Shown in pieces: positions 17,621 through 26,720 of a stretch of DNA of 64,000 bases. The DNA is taken from contig NZ_CADIKM010000002.1 of the NCBI RefSeq assembly GCF_902859895.1, positions 372,001 through 436,000 on the forward strand, given 5' to 3'. Source of the stretch: Pararobbsia alpina (GTDB lineage: Bacteria; Pseudomonadota; Gammaproteobacteria; Burkholderiales; Burkholderiaceae). Made by a program: the position numbers and the translations under genes. The notes below the pieces were generated by a model, which was not told the origin of the DNA, made no database searches, and saw nothing but the letters and a program-made list of their open reading frames with translations. How positions within the stretch are numbered: position 1 is the first letter of the stretch; each line of letters starts with the position of its first letter.

Positions 17621-18640
17621 ATGAAAATAGCCATTCTGGACGATTATCAAGACGCGGTCCGCAAGCTCGAATGCTTTGCCTTGCTCGCCGATCACGACGT
17701 CAAGGTGTTCAACAATACGGTACGCGGCGTCGGCCAGCTATCCAGCCGGCTTGCCGAAACCGAAGCTCTCGTGCTGATTCGCGAGCGCACGCGCGTTACG
17801 GCGCAACTGCTCGAAAAACTCCCCAAGCTTCGCGTGATTTCCCAGACCGGCAAGGTCAGCGGACATATCGACATCGAGGCCTGCACCGATCGGGGCATCG
17901 TTGTGCTCGAAGGGCATGGATCGTCGGTTGCCCCCGCCGAGCTCACGTGGGCGCTCATCATGGCCGCACAGCGGCGCATTCCGCAATACGTTGCGAATCT
18001 GAAGCAAGGTGCGTGGCAACAGTCGGGTCTCAAGACCTCGTCGATGCCCGCCAACTTCGGACTCGGCCATGTGCTGCGAGGACAGACGCTGTGTATTTGG
18101 GGGTACGGGAAAATCGGCCGACTGGTCGCCGGCTATGGTCGTGCATTCGGCATGAATGTCGTGATCTGGGGACGCGAGTTCTCGCAAAAAGCCGCGCGCG
18201 AGGACGGTCTCCAAGTTGCCGCAAGCCTCGAGGATTTGTTCGCGCGAGCCGATGTGCTGACCGTGCATCTGAGGTTGCATGACGATACGCGCGGCATCAT
18301 CAGCCGCCAGGATTTGTTGCAGATGAAGCCCACTGCGCTGTTCGTCAATACGAGTCGCGCCGAACTGCTCGACGAGAATGCGATTGTCGGCGCCCTGGCC
18401 GAAGGTCGTCCAGGGATGGTCGCGGTCGATGTCTTCGAAAGCGAGCCGATCCTTCAGGGACACAGCTTGCTGCGCATGGAAAATGCCGTATGCACCCCGC
18501 ATATCGGCTTCGTCGAGCATGAGAGCTACGAGGCCTACTTCGGCGGAGCATTCCAGAACATCCTCGACTACCTCGGCGCGAATGTCCAGAACGCGGTGAA
18601 CCCCGAAGCGCTCGACAAGCACCGACGCACCCGGGCTTGA
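17621..18640 (+). CDS. D-2-hydroxyacid dehydrogenase family protein
   Basis: A 339-residue NAD-dependent dehydrogenase of the phosphoglycerate/formate dehydrogenase superfamily. The split substrate domain (1-100 and 300-339) encloses an NAD domain with IWGYGKIGRLVAGYG as the Rossmann glycine motif. The catalytic residues appear to be Arg in NTSRAELLDE, Glu in VFESEPI and His in TPHIGF. It reduces or oxidises a 2-oxo/2-hydroxy acid, and the substrate is not predictable. ATG at 17,621 begins the typical MKIAILDDYQD, while the reading upstream is not conserved-looking. The gene is single and followed by tRNA-Lys. Confidence 0.88.
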   Translation: MKIAILDDYQDAVRKLECFALLADHDVKVFNNTVRGVGQLSSRLAETEALVLIRERTRVTAQLLEKLPKLRVISQTGKVSGHIDIEACTDRGIVVLEGHGSSVAPAELTWALIMAAQRRIPQYVANLKQGAWQQSGLKTSSMPANFGLGHVLRGQTLCIWGYGKIGRLVAGYGRAFGMNVVIWGREFSQKAAREDGLQVAASLEDLFARADVLTVHLRLHDDTRGIISRQDLLQMKPTALFVNTSRAELLDENAIVGALAEGRPGMVAVDVFESEPILQGHSLLRMENAVCTPHIGFVEHESYEAYFGGAFQNILDYLGANVQNAVNPEALDKHRRTRA

Positions 18641-18704
18641 GGGATTCCGTGCCGAGCCGAGAAAATTTGGGGCGCGGGGCTAGCGGAGTTTAAAAAAGCT
18701 CTGC

Positions 18705-18710
18705 TATACT
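18705..18710 (+). promoter_or_regulatory. -10 element of tRNA-Lys
   Basis: TATACT lies 14 bp before the tRNA-Lys 5' end in an AT-rich stretch. The -35 is not clear. Confidence 0.45.
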
Positions 18711-18723
18711 TCGGCCTCTGTTT

Positions 18724-18799
18724 GGGGCGTTAGCTCAGTTGGTAGAGCAGCGGACTCTTAATCCGTAGGTCGAGTGTTCGAGTCACTCACGCCCCACCA
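18724..18799 (+). tRNA. tRNA-Lys (CTT)
   Basis: A 76-nt tRNA with acceptor GGGGCGT/ACGCCCC, a T-stem GAGTG/CACTC, encoded CCA and anticodon CTT in GACTCTTAATC. Its last 14 bases start an 18-bp sequence that recurs at 21,964, marking it as a likely integration site. Confidence 0.95.
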
Positions 18800-18803
18800 A
18801 AGA
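18786..18803 (+). repeat. attL-like copy: 3' end of tRNA-Lys
   Basis: CTCACGCCCCACCAAAGA is identical to 21,964-21,981. It includes the tRNA 3' end, so integration at this site leaves the tRNA intact, as tyrosine-recombinase islands do. Confidence 0.6.
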
Positions 18804-18815
18804 ATTCAGGCACTT

Positions 18816-18842
18816 AGCCCGGTCCTCGTGACCGGGCTTTTT
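18816..18842 (+). terminator. Terminator of tRNA-Lys
   Basis: AGCCCGGTC and GACCGGGCT form a 9-bp stem around ctcgt, followed by a T run. Confidence 0.9.
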
Positions 18843-18996
18843 GCTTTCTGGCGTCTGTGTAACCGCTGTGTAACCGGCTTTCATCAACCGCAGCAGCCCG
18901 CCTTGTTCTCCATCATTCAAATCGCTCATCCCTTGCTCGGTCCTGCTTCGTCTCCCACTCTCGCTCCCTTGCGACATCTTGGGCATTGAATGTCGG

Positions 18997-19977
18997 CTAT
19001 CTGGACCCTAGCGGGCTACTCGTATCTGTCAGGTTCTTACGAAAAAACGCGAGTATCTCAGCGTTGAATTCTTTGTGAAAAGAGATACGGTCGAAGTTCG
19101 GCCCGTCGATACAGATTTCACGTGCCGACTGCATGAATTCAGCCGAACAGGGCGCCATGAAGGAAAAATGCTGGGAACGGGGCACAAAGTGAACATCCGG
19201 TTTCATCGGTATCTCGCCGCTGATGCTCGCGACGCTCTCTGGCGTCACACCGCCCCCGCCAAGCTCGGATCTCCAAAGTTGCACGGCTATCTTCACATTG
19301 GAAAAACTGTCTCGCGTAAAGAAGACGCTAACTGGATCGGCAATCACTGCCGCCTTGATACGCAGGTCATGAATGAGTTCAGGGAGTTCTCCTTTGTGCA
19401 CCTGATCGCAGAGCGGCGTATCGACTCCGTCACATAGACGCAGACTCTTTCCGAAGTGAGGGTTAGCGCCGACGGCGACCAGCCCAGTATATCCACCGCG
19501 CGAGAAACCAAAGATGCCGATGTCGCTCGCGTCGATCCTCGCTGCGGCGGTCCATGAGCCAAGCATGAAGTCGATCACGCGCTTGATATCCACTGGCCGC
19601 TCAACGAATACCGAGAAATCATTGGTGCGGGTCTTGTCCATCGCATTGTCACCAGGATGGTTTATCGCAGCGACCACGAAACCCGCATCTGCTAATGCTT
19701 CAGCCGTGTCACTATGGTCGAGGAAAGTACCGCCCCTACCGGGCGATATAACGACAAGTGATAGTTTCTCGCCCGTGACTGGACAATCCTTGGCCACTGA
19801 CAGCTCGAACAGGCCCAATTTCTCGTTGCTTAGCGGTTGATTACACGGATACCAGACGGCTCCTTTGATCGGCTGAAGCGATCCGTTGCCCGGAATCTCA
19901 ATGAATTGAAAACCCGCCGCATGCGCCAATGAGGTCCCGAGATATAAGGCAGCGAAGAGAAAGCTGAAACGGATCAT
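18997..19977 (-). CDS. Exported alpha/beta-hydrolase (dienelactone hydrolase-like)
   Basis: A 326-residue protein with a clear signal peptide (MIRFSFLFAALYLGTSLAHA). The nucleophile elbow GFSRGG (about residue 178) and the oxyanion region SPGRGG (about 84) place it with COG4188-type predicted dienelactone and platelet-activating-factor hydrolases. The general base His is probably in SQHFSFM. Secretion suggests esterase activity in the periplasm. GGGAAG precedes ATG 19,977, so a longer upstream reading is not preferred. Base composition is visibly less GC-rich than neighbours, and the gene lies inside the tRNA-Lys-flanked segment, which suggests transfer. Confidence 0.8.
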   Translation of the reverse strand: MIRFSFLFAALYLGTSLAHAAGFQFIEIPGNGSLQPIKGAVWYPCNQPLSNEKLGLFELSVAKDCPVTGEKLSLVVISPGRGGTFLDHSDTAEALADAGFVVAAINHPGDNAMDKTRTNDFSVFVERPVDIKRVIDFMLGSWTAAARIDASDIGIFGFSRGGYTGLVAVGANPHFGKSLRLCDGVDTPLCDQVHKGELPELIHDLRIKAAVIADPVSVFFTRDSFSNVKIAVQLWRSELGGGGVTPESVASISGEIPMKPDVHFVPRSQHFSFMAPCSAEFMQSAREICIDGPNFDRISFHKEFNAEILAFFRKNLTDTSSPLGSR

Positions 19978-20573
19978 TTTTTCTTCCCGGTATATCAACG
20001 CAACACGCTCGGACTTTAGTCTCGATGTTACATGAGTGATTGAGGAAGTACCGTACCTGGGCAGCAGTCCTGCCCCGTCAGTTTGTTTATGCCGGAAGCA
20101 CGTGTGCATCTCATCGACGATAACGACGAACGTCCCGGCACTGTCATACGCAACACAAGTTGTGAAGAACGGCGTCGGGCCGGACCCGGCCATCAAGGGG
20201 CATTGGCGCTGCGCAAGCGAATGACCGCTGCTTCTTCCTATTGCGGGCGATAAGCGCCCCTCGAAGATCCGCTCCGTCCTTTACAGACCGGTTCGTTCTA
20301 TTTCGTCTGTGCTGATCTCTTTCGGCCACCTGGCCGGTGACGAGCCAGCCGCGCCTGGACTGTCCCCGCTGATGTAAGTCGACGATCGACAGGCCCGAGT
20401 CTCCGTGCGGTCCGATGGCCGCGCATGTAATTCAGTATTTCCTTAAAATCGATTGAACATCGGGTCGTGTAGCCACACACTTTGAGACCCGCAACGATTC
20501 GTCTGACTGAACGTAGGATTCCCCTATAAACAGAGGTCTTCTTCCCAGAGGCCCCTCGATTTTGGCAATTACA
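19978..20573. other. Intergenic between divergent hydrolase and porin genes
   Basis: These 596 bases hold no gene I can support. The part near the porin (20,430-20,570) is AT-richer and likely carries its promoter. No known regulatory box is recognised. Confidence 0.4.
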
Positions 20574-21761
20574 ATGAAAAAAGCTTTTCTGATAGCCCTA
20601 TTAACAGGCGTTTTTGCAACGGCGGCGCACGCGCAAAGCAGCGTAACGTTGTATGGCCTCATCGATGCGGGGCTATCGTACGTGTCGAACCAGAGCGCAG
20701 CGGGATCGACCGCCGGGCACAGCAAATTCGCGATGACCGACGCCAGCATCAACCCGGACCGTTTTGGTGTGCGGGGTTCGGAAGATCTGGGCGGCGGCCT
20801 CACGGCTATCTTCACATTGGAAAATGGTTTCACGCTCTCCAACGGCGCCCTTGGCCAGCACGGCCTGATGTTCGGCCGGCAGGCGTTCGTCGGTCTGTCG
20901 AGCACTCAGTTCGGTACAGTGACGCTCGGCCGTCAATATGATGCGATGGTCGACTACCTGGCGCCGTTGGCGGGCGCCGGTGCCGCCAAGGGCGGCGTGT
21001 TCTTCGGGCACCCGTACGACAATGACAACCTGCAGAACACGATGCGGATCAACAATGCGGTCAAGTACGCGAGCCCGAACTACGACGGCTGGCGGTTCGG
21101 CAGCCTGTACGGCTTCTCGAACGCGGCCGGAAGCTTTTCCAACAACCGGGCCTATAGCTTCGGTACTTCGTATGACAACGGTCCATTTCGTTTCGCGGCG
21201 GCGTACCTGCAGCTGAACAACGGCGGTACTGCCACCAATCTGACCGGCGCGACGGACTCCATTGTTAATGCGGCCGACCAGGTGACCGGCAGCGACTCTA
21301 CGTTTAGCGCCGGTCAGCAACGTACGTTCGGTGCGGGTCTGGACTACGTGTTGGGTCCGGCGACGGTCGGCTTTGTGTTCACGGAAACAAAACTGGAAGA
21401 CGCAATCGGGATCAACAACACCAGTTCCTCGCCGATCCCTCTCGGTAACGCCTCGAGCCTGCGTTTCGACAACTATGAAGTCAACGCGCTCTACAGCGTG
21501 ACGCCGGCATTCACGGTCACAGGTTCGTACACGTTCACGGACGGCAGTTCCAGTCTCTCGGGCGCGTCGGACCCGAAATGGAATCAGTTCAACCTGCTGC
21601 TGGACTACGCGCTGTCCAGGCGGACCGACGTGTACGTCGAAGGCCAGTTCCAGCACCTGAGCGGCGGCGGCACATGGTTTACGGCTGACATCAACGGTTT
21701 GTCACCGTCGGCCACCAGCAGTCAGGTCGCGGTCACCGCGGGCTTGCGTACCCGCTTCTAG
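20574..21761 (+). CDS. Gram-negative general porin (beta-proteobacterial type)
   Basis: A 395-residue outer-membrane porin. The signal peptide MKKAFLIALLTGVFATAAHA is followed by QSSVTLYGLIDAGLSYVSN, the standard first strand of beta-proteobacterial porins. Alternating aromatic strands, loop-3 acidic residues and the C-terminal Phe (GLRTRF) needed for BAM recognition are present. It should form a 16-stranded trimeric channel for small solutes. ATG at 20,574 starts the signal peptide, and a TTG 12 nt earlier is possible but unnecessary. It lies inside the tRNA-Lys-flanked segment. Confidence 0.92.
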   Translation: MKKAFLIALLTGVFATAAHAQSSVTLYGLIDAGLSYVSNQSAAGSTAGHSKFAMTDASINPDRFGVRGSEDLGGGLTAIFTLENGFTLSNGALGQHGLMFGRQAFVGLSSTQFGTVTLGRQYDAMVDYLAPLAGAGAAKGGVFFGHPYDNDNLQNTMRINNAVKYASPNYDGWRFGSLYGFSNAAGSFSNNRAYSFGTSYDNGPFRFAAAYLQLNNGGTATNLTGATDSIVNAADQVTGSDSTFSAGQQRTFGAGLDYVLGPATVGFVFTETKLEDAIGINNTSSSPIPLGNASSLRFDNYEVNALYSVTPAFTVTGSYTFTDGSSSLSGASDPKWNQFNLLLDYALSRRTDVYVEGQFQHLSGGGTWFTADINGLSPSATSSQVAVTAGLRTRF

Positions 21762-21963
21762 GCTTCATCGGAGACGCCACCCAGGACTGGCCGATTTCAC
21801 TATCCCATAGTGCCAAATCGGTCGCCGAAGCTGGTACCAACGTGCACGGGTTGGCCTCTGTCACCTATCGTCGCGACGGTGCACTGCGGGCGGTCTGTTT
21901 TGTGTCCAAGTTCGCGCTTACGCTTACTAAGCCCGTGCGGAGGCGACATTTGATCCAAAGACG

Positions 21964-21981
21964 CTCACGCCCCACCAAAGA
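21964..21981 (+). repeat. attR-like copy of the tRNA-Lys 3' end
   Basis: Exact 18-bp copy of 18,786-18,803 with no tRNA body in front of it. It closes a 3.18-kb segment. Confidence 0.6.
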
Positions 21982-21984
21982 TAT

Positions 21985-22025
21985 CAAACAAAAAGCCCAG
22001 TCCTTGTGACTGGGCTTTTTGTTTG
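21985..22025. terminator. Strong bidirectional terminator
   Basis: Perfect 18-bp arms (from CAAACAAAAAGCCCAGTC) flank a cttgt loop, with A and T runs on both sides. It sits just after the attR-like repeat in the same relative place as the tRNA-Lys terminator. Confidence 0.9.
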
Positions 22026-22035
22026 TCAAATCAAT

Positions 22036-22335
22036 GCAAGCACTATGTAATCGGATTGAGTCAGCCAATTCCGTTGCCTGCGTAAGCGTTACGTATACTA
22101 ATGGTTGGCAAAATCAAATCATCAGCGTAATTATTATGTAGTCTAACTGTTGGTCCAATCTCATCGTCAGCGTAAGCGTTACGTAGTCGGATTGAATTCA
22201 ATTCCATTGTTTTCGTAAGTATCGTGTAACGGAATTGAATCCTATCGTCTCCGTAAGCATTCTGTTGGATTGGACCAATTGCATGGTGCGTGTAAGCATC
22301 ATGTAGCCGGATTGGACCAGCCCAATTCCATCGGC
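22036..22335. repeat. Array of seven degenerate repeats, 38-45 bp period
   Basis: Units begin near 22,036, 22,081, 22,126, 22,171, 22,214, 22,252 and 22,289. Each starts with CGTAAGC followed by a TTATGTA- or TTACGTA-like stretch, continues with CGGATTG and ends with CCAAT-TCCATCG-like sequence. The best units contain the palindrome CGTAAGCGTTACG. A reversed fragment (GCTTACGCTTAC) lies at 21,916-21,927. The region is AT-richer than its surroundings and does not code for protein. It is not a CRISPR array because there are no constant repeats or spacers. Confidence 0.75.
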
Positions 22336-22526
22336 TACTCGACCTCCATCACCGCACGATCGTTGCGTGACGCGGCATCCCGCGCCTGGTGTCTCTACTG
22401 CATGTAAATCGCTATCGACAAGGTGCGGCGCGGTAAGAGCTCGGACTTAACGCGCGATTCGAAGTCTCCCCAGTTTTAACCGCCAGCCTTGGCGACATCG
22501 CTGCAACTGAAGCTAAAACCCACTAA

Positions 22527-22562
22527 ACAATTGTTAAACATATTCACAATTGTTAAACATAT
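22527..22562 (+). promoter_or_regulatory. Two tandem 17-bp repeats upstream of the phosphoesterase gene
   Basis: ACAATTGTTAAACATAT occurs twice without mismatch at 22,527-22,543 and 22,546-22,562, a 19-bp period (just under two helical turns). The spacing suits cooperative binding of a regulator. It lies about 90 bp before the start codon. It is not a recognisable Pho, Fur or FNR box. Confidence 0.55.
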
Positions 22563-22650
22563 CGTCCCGATAATCCCGCTCGATTAAGAATCACGGGCTT
22601 GTTTCGTGAGCGCCAAAAGAGTTGCACATACATCCAACTGGGGTCCCACA

Positions 22651-24999
22651 ATGTCGGGCAATCAAACACAACGCGTTACCCTTCTTCTAACTTCGATCGC
22701 GGCCGCCTCCGTACTGGCCGCCTGCGGAGGCAATAGCGGCACGCCGTCGGCGTCGGCCAGCAACACGACGTACACGGGCGCCGTGGCCGCCTCTGGCTTC
22801 GTTTCGGGCAGCAAGACCGGCGACCCGACCTTCCAGGCAGGCTACTACGCCGGCGCCACGGTGTGCCTCGACGCGAACGGAAACGGCAAGTGCGATGCAT
22901 CGGAAACCAGCACGACGACCGACAGCACCGGCCACTTCACGCTGCAGACCAGCGCCACCGGCCCGTTGATCGCCGACATCAGCACCAAGGCCTCCAACAC
23001 GGCGACCGGCCAAGCCGTCGCCAGCCACATGGTCCTGCGCGCCTCCGCTGCGCAAATCGCCGACCAGGGCGCGTCCAACGTCGTGATCAGCCCGATGTCC
23101 AGCGAAGTTCAGCGCCTGGTCGAAGCCAACAACACGACCTACGCTATCGAAAAAGCCAATCTCGCCACTCGCCTCAGCGGCGGGACGCTCGGCACGGCCT
23201 CGGTGAGCGTCAGCCCCTCGGATGTGCTGGCCGACGTCAACTCGCTCTCCGGCGCCGAGCAACAGGCGGTGCTGTTCGAAGACAACCAGCTCGCGAGCCG
23301 CTACACGTACGCGACCACCAAGCTCGACCGCGGCGACATGTACCCGGACAACCTGGCCGTGACGGGCGGTGACCCGACCCTGCCCCCGCTCGCCGCGGCG
23401 GGCAAAGTGACCGCCCTGACCGCCGTCACGCCCACGCAATCGCAAGCACCGATCACGTTCGCGCAAGCGCAGCAGGCCGCGTTCGATGTCGAAGGTATTC
23501 CGCGCTACGACAACATCTTCATCATCATGATGGAGAACCACAGTGTGGCTACGGCTACTTCGGGCAGTACCACCACCCCGGGGATTCTCGGTTCGTCGGA
23601 CGCTCCGTTCATCAACCAGTTCCTGACCAGCAACAGCCAGTTCACGACGTATTACTCGACGGGCAACCCGAGCGAGCCGAACTACACGGCGCTCGGCGGC
23701 GGGGACGACTGGGGCATCACGGACGACAACTGGTGGGGCTGCGGCGCAGGCACGACCGGTGCCAACGCACCGACGGACCTGCCGTTCGCCGGCGGCACGG
23801 CCTCGGACGGCCAGCCGCTCGTCCCCACCGGCGCGCTGCCGCCGACAAGCGCTGGCCAGTTGACCGACTACACAAACTCGGCCTGTACTACGGTCGGCGC
23901 CAGCGCCAGCCACAACATCGCGGCCCCGAGCCTCTTCACGCTGCTTTCGCAATCCGGCATGACGTGGCGCACCTACAGCGAATCGATGAACCCGGGCCAG
24001 GACCCGCGCGCCGACGGCATCGCCGATCCGGCCATCTCGGCTGCTTACACGGGCCCAGGCGGCAACGGTGCGGCCTACACGGTTCCGGCCGCGCTGTACA
24101 AGACCAAACACAACCCTGGCATGCCCTATCAGAGCACGCGCAACCTGCCTGAGTTTTTCGCCGATAGCCGCACCATCTTCGGTACGCAATACACGGCAGC
24201 GGACTGGGCGAAGTCGACGGCTTACGGACCCATGCCGGCGGGCTACAACACTGACCAATTCAGCACCGACCTCGCGAACGGCGACGTGGGCAATCTGAAC
24301 TTCATCATGCCCGACCAGTGCGACGACATGCACGGAGGAGTCGATAGCGATGTTTCGTGCCAGTCGGCCGGACTCCCGATCATCCAGCGCGGCGACGACT
24401 ACGTGCGTCAGGTGGTCAGCAAGATCGAGGCGTCGCCGCTCTGGGCCAACAAGCAACGCAAAGTGGCCATCGTCGTGATGTTCGACGAAGGCGAAGGCAC
24501 CTCCACGTCGTGCTGTGGCTGGAACCCGCAGACGTCGGACGTCAATCAGGCACCGCTCACGCTTACGAACGGTGTGCTCACGCCGAAGTCGACGTCGATG
24601 TACTACGGGGGTAACCACGGTCATGGCAACTCGGTCTTCGGTGTAGCGACGAACCAAGCCAACCCGAATATCGTCGACAGCGACGAGTACAGCCACTTCT
24701 CGCTGGTGCGCACGCTGCAGGACATGTTCCAGATCGCCGATCCGGTGCAGCCGTCCACGTACCTTTCTCGCGCGAAGTACACCGAGTCGTTCATTGTGAG
24801 CAACATCGTGAACCTGCCGGAATTCGCGGGCAGCGCGGATACGCACCTTGACTCCGTGCGGCCGATGAACCACGCCTACGTCACCCCAGCGACCTACACG
24901 CAGAAGTTGAACCCGGCCGATGTGACAGGTACGTCGCTGGCATCGCGCGGCCCTGGGCCCGACCCGACCCAGACCAACGTCTGGTCGCTCGCCAAGTAA
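22651..24999 (+). CDS. Lipoprotein phosphoesterase (AcpA/phospholipase C superfamily)
   Basis: A 782-residue predicted lipoprotein with lipobox LAAC (about residues 24-27). A small N-terminal domain contains CLDANGNGKCD, an EF-hand-like calcium loop in a carboxypeptidase-regulatory-like context. The catalytic part (from about 285) belongs to the PF04185 phosphoesterase family. Supporting motifs are IFIIMMENHS, PSEPNYTALGGG, NLNFIMPDQCDDMHG, VVMFDEGEG, GGNHGHGNSVFG and DEYSHFSLVRTLQDMF, supplying the metal and Thr/Ser nucleophile residues. It should hydrolyse phosphomonoesters or phosphodiesters at the cell surface. ATG 22,651 is preferred to GTG 22,606 because it places the signal peptide properly. 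Confidence 0.88.
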   Translation: MSGNQTQRVTLLLTSIAAASVLAACGGNSGTPSASASNTTYTGAVAASGFVSGSKTGDPTFQAGYYAGATVCLDANGNGKCDASETSTTTDSTGHFTLQTSATGPLIADISTKASNTATGQAVASHMVLRASAAQIADQGASNVVISPMSSEVQRLVEANNTTYAIEKANLATRLSGGTLGTASVSVSPSDVLADVNSLSGAEQQAVLFEDNQLASRYTYATTKLDRGDMYPDNLAVTGGDPTLPPLAAAGKVTALTAVTPTQSQAPITFAQAQQAAFDVEGIPRYDNIFIIMMENHSVATATSGSTTTPGILGSSDAPFINQFLTSNSQFTTYYSTGNPSEPNYTALGGGDDWGITDDNWWGCGAGTTGANAPTDLPFAGGTASDGQPLVPTGALPPTSAGQLTDYTNSACTTVGASASHNIAAPSLFTLLSQSGMTWRTYSESMNPGQDPRADGIADPAISAAYTGPGGNGAAYTVPAALYKTKHNPGMPYQSTRNLPEFFADSRTIFGTQYTAADWAKSTAYGPMPAGYNTDQFSTDLANGDVGNLNFIMPDQCDDMHGGVDSDVSCQSAGLPIIQRGDDYVRQVVSKIEASPLWANKQRKVAIVVMFDEGEGTSTSCCGWNPQTSDVNQAPLTLTNGVLTPKSTSMYYGGNHGHGNSVFGVATNQANPNIVDSDEYSHFSLVRTLQDMFQIADPVQPSTYLSRAKYTESFIVSNIVNLPEFAGSADTHLDSVRPMNHAYVTPATYTQKLNPADVTGTSLASRGPGPDPTQTNVWSLAK

Positions 25000-25063
25000 G
25001 TGCACGGCTCGCGAGAGGCGGTTCATTGCTTCCCGCAGCGACAAGCGTGTGATTGCTCCCTGT

Positions 25064-25086
25064 CGGGCCGCATTTTTTGCGGCCCG
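25064..25086 (+). terminator. Hairpin between phosphoesterase and peroxidase genes
   Basis: CGGGCCGCA and TGCGGCCCG pair across a short T loop, and a T-rich stretch follows. It may be a partial terminator that reduces downstream expression. Confidence 0.55.
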
Positions 25087-25177
25087 GCAGTTTCTTTTCT
25101 GTCCGTTCTATCGCCAGGCGGCCTTCGGCGCTGTGAGGACTGCCCGGCAATCGGGCTCAGGAAACTAAAGACTTGAT

Positions 25178-26626
25178 ATGCGAAAACTCTCCCTAGGCGC
25201 GATCTGTGCGCTTTCACTGATATTGGCTGCCTGCGGCGGTGGTGGCAGCGACAGCAGCACCCCGACTCAGACGTCGTCGGGTGGCTCATCGAGCGGCTCG
25301 TCGGGCGGTACGACGCCCTCGCCCGAACAGCCCACGCTGAGCCTCGCCGCTCAAGTCGGTCAGCAGTTGTTCGTCGATCAGAACCTGTCCAGCGGCAAGA
25401 ACATGTCCTGTGCGACCTGCCACTCGCCGCAATATGGCTATGGCCCCCCGAACAGTCTCGCGGTCCAGATCGGCTCCGATCCCTCGCAGTCGGGCGTGCG
25501 TGCCGTGCCGTCGCTGCGCTACAAGGATATGACGCCCCCCTATGACGACAATTCCGAGAATCCGGACGGCGTGTCGCAGAACGCACCGGGCGGCGGCTTC
25601 ATGTGGGACGGCCGCGCCACGACGCTGGCCACCCAAGCGGGGCTCCCGCTGCTCAACCCGATCGAAATGAACAACGCGTCGCCCACTGCCATCGTGCAGG
25701 CGGTGCAGAACTCAAGCTACGCGGCGCTGTTCCAGCAGGCGTACGGAGCGGGCGTGTTCAGCGATCCGACCACGGCATTCACCGACATCGGTCTCGCCCT
25801 GCAGGCATACCAGCTGGAAGATCCGAACTTCAATCCGTATTCGAGCAAGTTCGACCTGTATCTGGACAACAAGATCGGTGGCACGCTGACCGCGGCCGAA
25901 CTGCGCGGCCTGGAGGTCTTCAACGGCACGGGCAATTGCGCGGCCTGTCACTACGCGGGTGCGAACTTCAACGGCTCCGTGGCCCTGATGACCGATTTCA
26001 CGTATCAGACGCTCGGCGTGCCGCGCAACGATACGGAAATTCCGAACAATCCCGATCCGATCCCAGCCAACACCAACACGTCGTACTACGACATGGGCCT
26101 CTGCGGACCGATCCGGACCGACCATGCGCCGGGCGTGGCGGGTATTCCCAACCCCGATCCCTTCTGCGGCAACTTCAAAGTGCCGACGCTACGCAACGTC
26201 GCAACGCGCACGGCGTTCTTCCACAACGGTGTGTTCCACTCGCTCGTGCAGGTGATGAATTTCTACAACACGCGCGATACGAACCCGGAATACTGGTACC
26301 CAAGCACGGGCGGAGACACCAGCAACGTGACGCAGAACCCGTCGTTCGCGCTGTTCCCGACGTATGCATCGGGTGCGACGGCCCAGCGCTTCAACGATCT
26401 GCCAGCGGCCTACCAGGGCAATATCGACGAAGAACTGCCGATGGGCCAGGGCGAGACTCCCTCCAACGGCACGACAGTGACCCAAGGTGCATTGCCGCGT
26501 CCGATCCACTCGGCGCCGCAGATGACGCAGCAGAACATCTCGGACTTGGTCTGCTTCCTGAACACGCTCACCGACGGCTATCAAGCGCCCACCACGGCAC
26601 CCACCAGTGGCAACTGCGTGAACTGA
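25178..26626 (+). CDS. Lipoprotein di-haem cytochrome c peroxidase (CCP/MauG family)
   Basis: A 482-residue predicted lipoprotein (lipobox LAAC near residue 19) with a Gly/Ser-rich tether (about 20-50). Two covalent haem sites are present: CATCH at 78-82 and CAACH at 254-258. Each lies in its own cytochrome c domain, the arrangement of bacterial di-haem peroxidases. The family reduces H2O2 or, in MauG-like members, oxidises a protein or other substrate. It lies about 180 bp downstream of the phosphoesterase gene on the same strand, and both are surface lipoproteins. A GC-rich hairpin without T run (26,641-26,674) follows it. Confidence 0.9.
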   Translation: MRKLSLGAICALSLILAACGGGGSDSSTPTQTSSGGSSSGSSGGTTPSPEQPTLSLAAQVGQQLFVDQNLSSGKNMSCATCHSPQYGYGPPNSLAVQIGSDPSQSGVRAVPSLRYKDMTPPYDDNSENPDGVSQNAPGGGFMWDGRATTLATQAGLPLLNPIEMNNASPTAIVQAVQNSSYAALFQQAYGAGVFSDPTTAFTDIGLALQAYQLEDPNFNPYSSKFDLYLDNKIGGTLTAAELRGLEVFNGTGNCAACHYAGANFNGSVALMTDFTYQTLGVPRNDTEIPNNPDPIPANTNTSYYDMGLCGPIRTDHAPGVAGIPNPDPFCGNFKVPTLRNVATRTAFFHNGVFHSLVQVMNFYNTRDTNPEYWYPSTGGDTSNVTQNPSFALFPTYASGATAQRFNDLPAAYQGNIDEELPMGQGETPSNGTTVTQGALPRPIHSAPQMTQQNISDLVCFLNTLTDGYQAPTTAPTSGNCVN

Positions 26627-26640
26627 CGAAATGATGATCC

Positions 26641-26674
26641 GCGCGCGACCTGCCCTTTCGGTCTGGTCGCGCGC
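26641..26674 (+). terminator. GC-rich hairpin after the peroxidase gene
   Basis: GCGCGCGACC and its complement GGTCGCGCGC pair over a 14-nt loop. No T run follows, so it may attenuate rather than terminate. Confidence 0.4.
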
Positions 26675-26720
26675 CGTATCTCATCCGCACCTTAGCAATT
26701 CAACCTGAGCAACAAACACC

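Noticed and set aside
22036-22335. CRISPR array
   Set aside because: Repeats are degenerate and contiguous, there are no constant repeats or unique spacers, and no cas genes are present.
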